DNA of 64,000 bases. Origin: Sphingopyxis panaciterrae (lineage in GTDB: Bacteria > Pseudomonadota > Alphaproteobacteria > Sphingomonadales > Sphingomonadaceae). This document shows, piece after piece, positions 60,314 to 64,000 of this stretch. The stretch spans positions 414,470 to 478,469 of the forward strand of contig NZ_JAASQN010000003.1 in the NCBI RefSeq assembly GCF_011762125.1, written 5' to 3'. Both the position numbers and the translations under genes were made by a program. Numbering within the stretch: the first letter of the stretch is position 1; every line of letters starts with the position of its first letter. Below the pieces are notes generated by a model that worked only from the letters and a program-made list of their open reading frames with translations, was not told where the DNA came from and did no database searches.

Positions 60314-60949
60314 TCAAGTCATGCATGCAATAAATCGGAAGATACCGCAGGATTTTATCGTGCTGCCCGATTCGGCGACGTCGTAGCGGGTGATTTCGTC
60401 GAGGCGCGAGACCGGCAACGACTGGCGCCAAGGGTCGCCGATGAGGGCATCGATGCCGCAGCGATCGAGGAAGGCGACGACGGTTGCGGCGAGTTCGGCT
60501 GAGTAGAAGAGGTCGCCGACGAGAATGAGGTCGACGGCGGGGGGATCGAGGTCCGCCACGTCCCCGGCGCGGATGTCGAGCCGGACCCCGTTGAGCGCCG
60601 CGTTGAGCCCGAGCGCGGCGATCGCATAAGGATCGGCGTCGAGCGCGATCACCTGCCGCGCCCCCGCTTTTGCCGCCGCGATCGCGACCAGTCCCGATCC
60701 CGCGCCGAGATCGAGGATGCGGCGCCCGGCGACCGTTTCGGGGCAGTCGAGGACATGGCGCGCGAGCGCGAGGCCGCCGGCCCAGTAATGCGCCCAATAG
60801 GGCGCGCCGAAACCGTCCGCGTCGCGCGCGGCAAGCCGCCCGAGTCCGCTTTCGGGCGCGGCCTTGTGCAGGCGGATTTCGGGGATGCCGGGGACGGGAT
60901 GTACCGGCAAATTGTCGCGGATGAAGGGCGCTGCATCGAGCGGGGTCAT
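60314..60949 (-). CDS. Class I methyltransferase, PrmA/ETFB-KMT-like
   Basis: 211 residues from the ATG at 60949 (the frame is open further up but that part is unlike the family). The N-terminus has PEIRLHKAAPESGLGRL and PYWAHYWAGGLALARHVLD, followed by SAM motif I RILDLGAGSGLVAIAAAKAGA and the DPYAIAAL and LILVGDLFYS motifs. These are typical of the nicotinamide N-methyltransferase-like/ETFB-lysine methyltransferase group. It may methylate a protein lysine. It lies 31 nt upstream of the Rrf2 gene on the same strand. Confidence 0.87.
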   Translation of the reverse strand: MTPLDAAPFIRDNLPVHPVPGIPEIRLHKAAPESGLGRLAARDADGFGAPYWAHYWAGGLALARHVLDCPETVAGRRILDLGAGSGLVAIAAAKAGARQVIALDADPYAIAALGLNAALNGVRLDIRAGDVADLDPPAVDLILVGDLFYSAELAATVVAFLDRCGIDALIGDPWRQSLPVSRLDEITRYDVAESGSTIKSCGIFRFIACMT

Positions 60950-61209
60950 GGCGTTCGCATTAGTCTTTCGCGGCCGGCTTCGCCAGCGATGCGCGGAAGG
61001 CGTTGATCGGTGCGCGCAAAGCTGATAGTCGCGGCGACGATGACCAACGACCGATCCCTTCGATTCAAGGCGTATTGGCGCTCCTTTATCTAGGAGCGGC
61101 ATGGCATCACCCTATGACCATCGCCGCCGTGTCCGGAAAGGCGAATGGTTGTCATCACATCACCACCACCCCATCGGCCGCGGCGCGCGTTTCTTGAAGA
61201 AGACGCAAC

Positions 61210-61728
61210 ATGACCGATACCTTGCTTGCCCTGTCGACCGACCATTGCCGCATCACGCCGCTGACCGCCGACGACGCGCGCGGACTCGCCGCGATCACCG
61301 ACGAAACGGTGACGTCGCAGGTCCATTTCCTGCCCGCGCCCTTCACCGAAGCCGATGCGCGGGCGCTGATCGCCGGTTCGGGCGGCGGCGACGTGTTTCA
61401 CGCGGTGCGGGGCCGCGGCGACGGGGCGCTTTACGGCGTGATCGGGGTGCACCGCCGCATCGGCCGGGAATATGAGATAGGATATTGGTTCGCCGCGCGG
61501 GCGCGGGGTCAGGGCATCGCGACCGAGGCCGTGCGGGCGGTTGTCGAGGCGCTCGCGGCGTCGCGGCCGGGCTGTTCGATCATCGCCGAATGCCGCCCGG
61601 GCAACGAACGGTCCGAAGCCCTGCTGCGGCGGATCGGTTTCGCATCGACCGGGCGGGCGGGCCAGCGGCCGGGACGGATGCTACTGATGTGGCATCGCGA
61701 GCCGGTGTACCGCATCGACGTGTGCTGA
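61210..61728 (+). CDS. GNAT-family N-acetyltransferase
   Basis: 172 residues of RimJ/RimL type. The acetyl-CoA loop is ARARGQGIATEAV (about 97-109); CRPGNERSEALLRRIGF is the second half of the fold. It acetylates an amino group, on a protein N-terminus or a small molecule. The upstream gap (60950-61209) shows no gene. It converges on the lipase-like gene. Confidence 0.88.
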   Translation: MTDTLLALSTDHCRITPLTADDARGLAAITDETVTSQVHFLPAPFTEADARALIAGSGGGDVFHAVRGRGDGALYGVIGVHRRIGREYEIGYWFAARARGQGIATEAVRAVVEALAASRPGCSIIAECRPGNERSEALLRRIGFASTGRAGQRPGRMLLMWHREPVYRIDVC

Positions 61729-61742
61729 GCGGCGTTGTTGCC

Positions 61743-62495
61743 TTATCCGGCCCCGCCGACCTCTTCCTTCAGCGCCTTGACGATCGCGGCGACCGAGTTG
61801 GGGGCATAGGCGAAGCCCATATGGCCGCAGTCGACCTCGACCTGCCGGTCGCTTTCGTGCGGCAGGCCGCGCGCGCTGGCGGTGGCGATGACGCCGTCAT
61901 GCTTCGACCAGAGGGCAAAGGTCGGCATGCTCGGACGCGGGGCAGGGTGGAAGTCGATCGGCGGATTGTCGACCGGGTGGCGCGCGACGAGATGATAGAG
62001 CCGCCACGCGCGGTTGGCGCGGCGCGATCCCGAAAAGGGCGAGCCCAGCGTGACGACGCGCGCGACCTTGTCGGGGTGGTGCTTGGCATATTCGCGTGCA
62101 TAGATGCCGCCGAGGCTCCAGCCGACGAGCGCGGGGGCATGGCCGGTGCGGTCGATGATCCACTGGACGCGGCTATCGATGCGCTCGACGATGTCGGCGG
62201 TCGCGCCGCGGTTGAAACCGAGGCCCCAGGCATAGCAGCGAAAGCCGGCACGGCGGAGGTCGGCGCGCAGCGCCTTGGTCGCCCAGTCGCCCGACAAAAA
62301 GCCCGGGAGCACCATCACCGGCGGATGGTCGCTGTCGGGATTGGGTTCGGGCGGCATCGGGCGAATGCGCCCCGATATCGCGCGCAGCAAGGCGCCGGCC
62401 TCGCGCCACAGCAGCGACAGCGGCGGCGGCGCATCAGGATCGGGAATGCGCGCGGGCCATTCGGCCCGGCGGGTGAGGAAACCGCGGATCATCAC
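61743..62495 (-). CDS. Lipase-like alpha/beta hydrolase
   Basis: 250 residues. A proline-rich N-terminal part (about 15-55) leads into MVLPGFLSGDW (oxyanion), the nucleophile in VGWSLGGIYAREYA (Ser125), VVTLGSPFSG, the Asp in WSKHDGVI and the His in CGHMGFAY. The pattern is that of bacterial esterase/lipases with PGAP1-like tops. No signal peptide. It follows the sugar dehydrogenase gene by only 7 nt, so they may be co-transcribed. Confidence 0.82.
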   Translation of the reverse strand: MMIRGFLTRRAEWPARIPDPDAPPPLSLLWREAGALLRAISGRIRPMPPEPNPDSDHPPVMVLPGFLSGDWATKALRADLRRAGFRCYAWGLGFNRGATADIVERIDSRVQWIIDRTGHAPALVGWSLGGIYAREYAKHHPDKVARVVTLGSPFSGSRRANRAWRLYHLVARHPVDNPPIDFHPAPRPSMPTFALWSKHDGVIATASARGLPHESDRQVEVDCGHMGFAYAPNSVAAIVKALKEEVGGAG

Positions 62496-62502
62496 TCTGA
62501 TA

Positions 62503-63681
62503 TTAGCCCTTCGGCACGAGTTTCAACAGCTTGCCGTTTTCGCCATCGGTAAGCAGCCAGATCGTGCCGTCATCGCGCACCTCGACCTCGCGGATGCGGG
62601 TACCGAAATTCCAGCGGTCCGACTTGTGGAGCTTGTCGCCGTCGACGCTCATGCGGATCAGCCCTTCGCCCGACAGCGCGCCCATCAGGAGGCTGTTCTT
62701 CCAGCCGGGATAGGCATCGCCGCCGTACCAGACGAGCCCGGCGGGCGAGACCGACGGATTCCACCACAGCTTCGGTGCGGCAAATTCGGGGCGGGTCGGA
62801 TGGTCGGGAATATCCTTGCCGTCATAATGGTCGCCGTTCGACACGATCGGGTAGCCGTAATTGGCCTTTGCCTCGACCAGATTGACCTCGTCGCCGCCCT
62901 TCGGCCCCATTTCCTGGTTCCAAAGCTTGCCCGTGCCGTCGAAGGCGAGGCCGAGGATATTGCGGTGGCCGAGCGACCAGATTTGCGCGGTGACGCCGCC
63001 TTCGGAGGCGAAAGGATTGTCGGCAGGCACGCTGCCGTCGGGATTCAGACGCAGGATCTTGCCGAGATTGGCCTTCATATCCTGCGCGGGATCAAATTTC
63101 TGCCGTTCGCCCGAGCCGATGAAGAGATATTTGCCGTCGGGCGAGAAAGCGAGGCGGTGCGAGAAATGGCCGCGGCCGGTCACCTTGGGGTCCTGTTTCC
63201 AGATGATCTGCAACGCCGTAAGCTTCGGCCCACCGCCCTGTTCGAGCCTGGCCTTGCCGACCACGGCGCCGAATGTGCCCTTCTCCCCGGCCTCGACCCA
63301 GCTCAGGTAGGTCGTCCCGCTGGTCGCGAAGTCGGGGGCAAGGATGACGTCGCCGAAGCCGCCTTGGCCGCCATAAGCGACCGCGGGCACTCCCGCGATG
63401 TCGAGCGTCTGTCCGCCCTCCTGCCACAGTTTCAGCTTGCCCGACCGTTCGGTGACGAGCGCGAGTTTCGTGCCCGGCAGGAAGGCCATCGCCCATGGTT
63501 CGTTGAAGCGCGCGGCTTCCTGCACCGTGAAGGGCGCGTCGGCGAGCGGCGTTGCAGGCTGATCGCCCGATGCATCGAGTTTGGCGGTGTCGGCGGAAGC
63601 GGCCTCGCTGGGCGCGGTGCCTGCCGAACAGGCGGCGATAACCAGCGCGGCGGCGAGGGTGAGCGATGGAGCGTGTTTCAT
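62503..63681 (-). CDS. PQQ-dependent aldose sugar dehydrogenase, lipoprotein
   Basis: 392 residues from the ATG at 63681. A lipoprotein signal (LAAALVIAAC, Cys18) is followed by an acidic/serine linker and the soluble glucose dehydrogenase propeller: FNEPWAMAFLPGTK, LVTERSGKLKL, YGGQGGFGDVILAPDF, HFSHRLAFSPDGKYLFIGSGE and GPKGGDEVNLVEAKANYGYP. It oxidises aldoses in the periplasm with PQQ as cofactor. The family is also called YliI-like. The lipase-like gene follows it directly. Confidence 0.92.
   Translation of the reverse strand: MKHAPSLTLAAALVIAACSAGTAPSEAASADTAKLDASGDQPATPLADAPFTVQEAARFNEPWAMAFLPGTKLALVTERSGKLKLWQEGGQTLDIAGVPAVAYGGQGGFGDVILAPDFATSGTTYLSWVEAGEKGTFGAVVGKARLEQGGGPKLTALQIIWKQDPKVTGRGHFSHRLAFSPDGKYLFIGSGERQKFDPAQDMKANLGKILRLNPDGSVPADNPFASEGGVTAQIWSLGHRNILGLAFDGTGKLWNQEMGPKGGDEVNLVEAKANYGYPIVSNGDHYDGKDIPDHPTRPEFAAPKLWWNPSVSPAGLVWYGGDAYPGWKNSLLMGALSGEGLIRMSVDGDKLHKSDRWNFGTRIREVEVRDDGTIWLLTDGENGKLLKLVPKG

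Positions 63682-64000
<319 letters not shown>

Overview
The window is 64 kb of GC-rich bacterial chromosome that reads as a sphingomonad, probably close to Sphingopyxis. This is an inference from four things: TonB-dependent receptors, an Entner-Doudoroff cluster (zwf-edd-eda), a TorF-type porin and many short palindromic repeats of the type common in Sphingomonadales. No rRNA, tRNA, CRISPR array, integrase or transposase was seen. The first gene is cut by the left edge. The last ~110 bases are long G and C runs plus an odd tail and look like an assembly artefact.

Layout. 0-4.1 kb: end of a TonB receptor, then a PepSY protein with an OmpR-type two-component system. 4.2-8.5 kb: a complete three-gene efflux operon (MFS pump, membrane fusion protein, outer-membrane channel). 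8.5-10.7 kb: LysR regulator and a divergent MFS exporter. 10.8-13.1 kb: ahpC and ahpF peroxide defence. 13.1-19.0 kb: glpD, zwf, edd, eda. 19.0-28.9 kb: a tight glycerolipid cluster (HAD-PlsC fusion, PlsB-like acyltransferase, WS/DGAT, patatin lipase, two alpha/beta hydrolases, gpsA). 29.0-29.3 kb: a small exported protein.

29.4-41.6 kb is the most notable region. It looks like a catabolic island for peptides and D-amino acids: RidA, an XRE-cupin regulator, a DadA-type D-amino acid dehydrogenase, a TetR regulator, a prolyl-oligopeptidase-family S9 enzyme, an SRPBCC protein, a CocE/S15 hydrolase, an M81 (MlrC-type) metallopeptidase, an M19 dipeptidase and a D-serine dehydratase/D-threonine aldolase-type PLP enzyme. 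Three of its intergenic regions carry related dyads (ATACA-N4-TGTAT core), one in front of every TetR-flanking transcription unit. I infer a single TetR regulon.

41.6-46.2 kb: CPA1 Na+/H+ antiporter, TorF porin, CreD. 46.2-54.0 kb: lactate-type FMN dehydrogenase, a four-gene operon (3-hydroxyisobutyrate-dehydrogenase-type reductase, exported amidohydrolase, mannose-6-phosphate isomerase, Tat-like FAD oxidoreductase), threonine ammonia-lyase and a thioesterase. 54.0-56.6 kb: a siderophore-type TonB receptor behind a Fur-box-like dyad, and a small exported protein. 56.6-58.5 kb: an S41 peptidase/MarR pair behind a perfect 32-bp palindrome. 59-63.7 kb: two methyltransferases, an Rrf2 regulator, a GNAT acetyltransferase, a lipase-like hydrolase and a lipoprotein sugar dehydrogenase. 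About ten palindromic repeats sit between genes; one appears to have rewritten the 3' end of the WS/DGAT gene.
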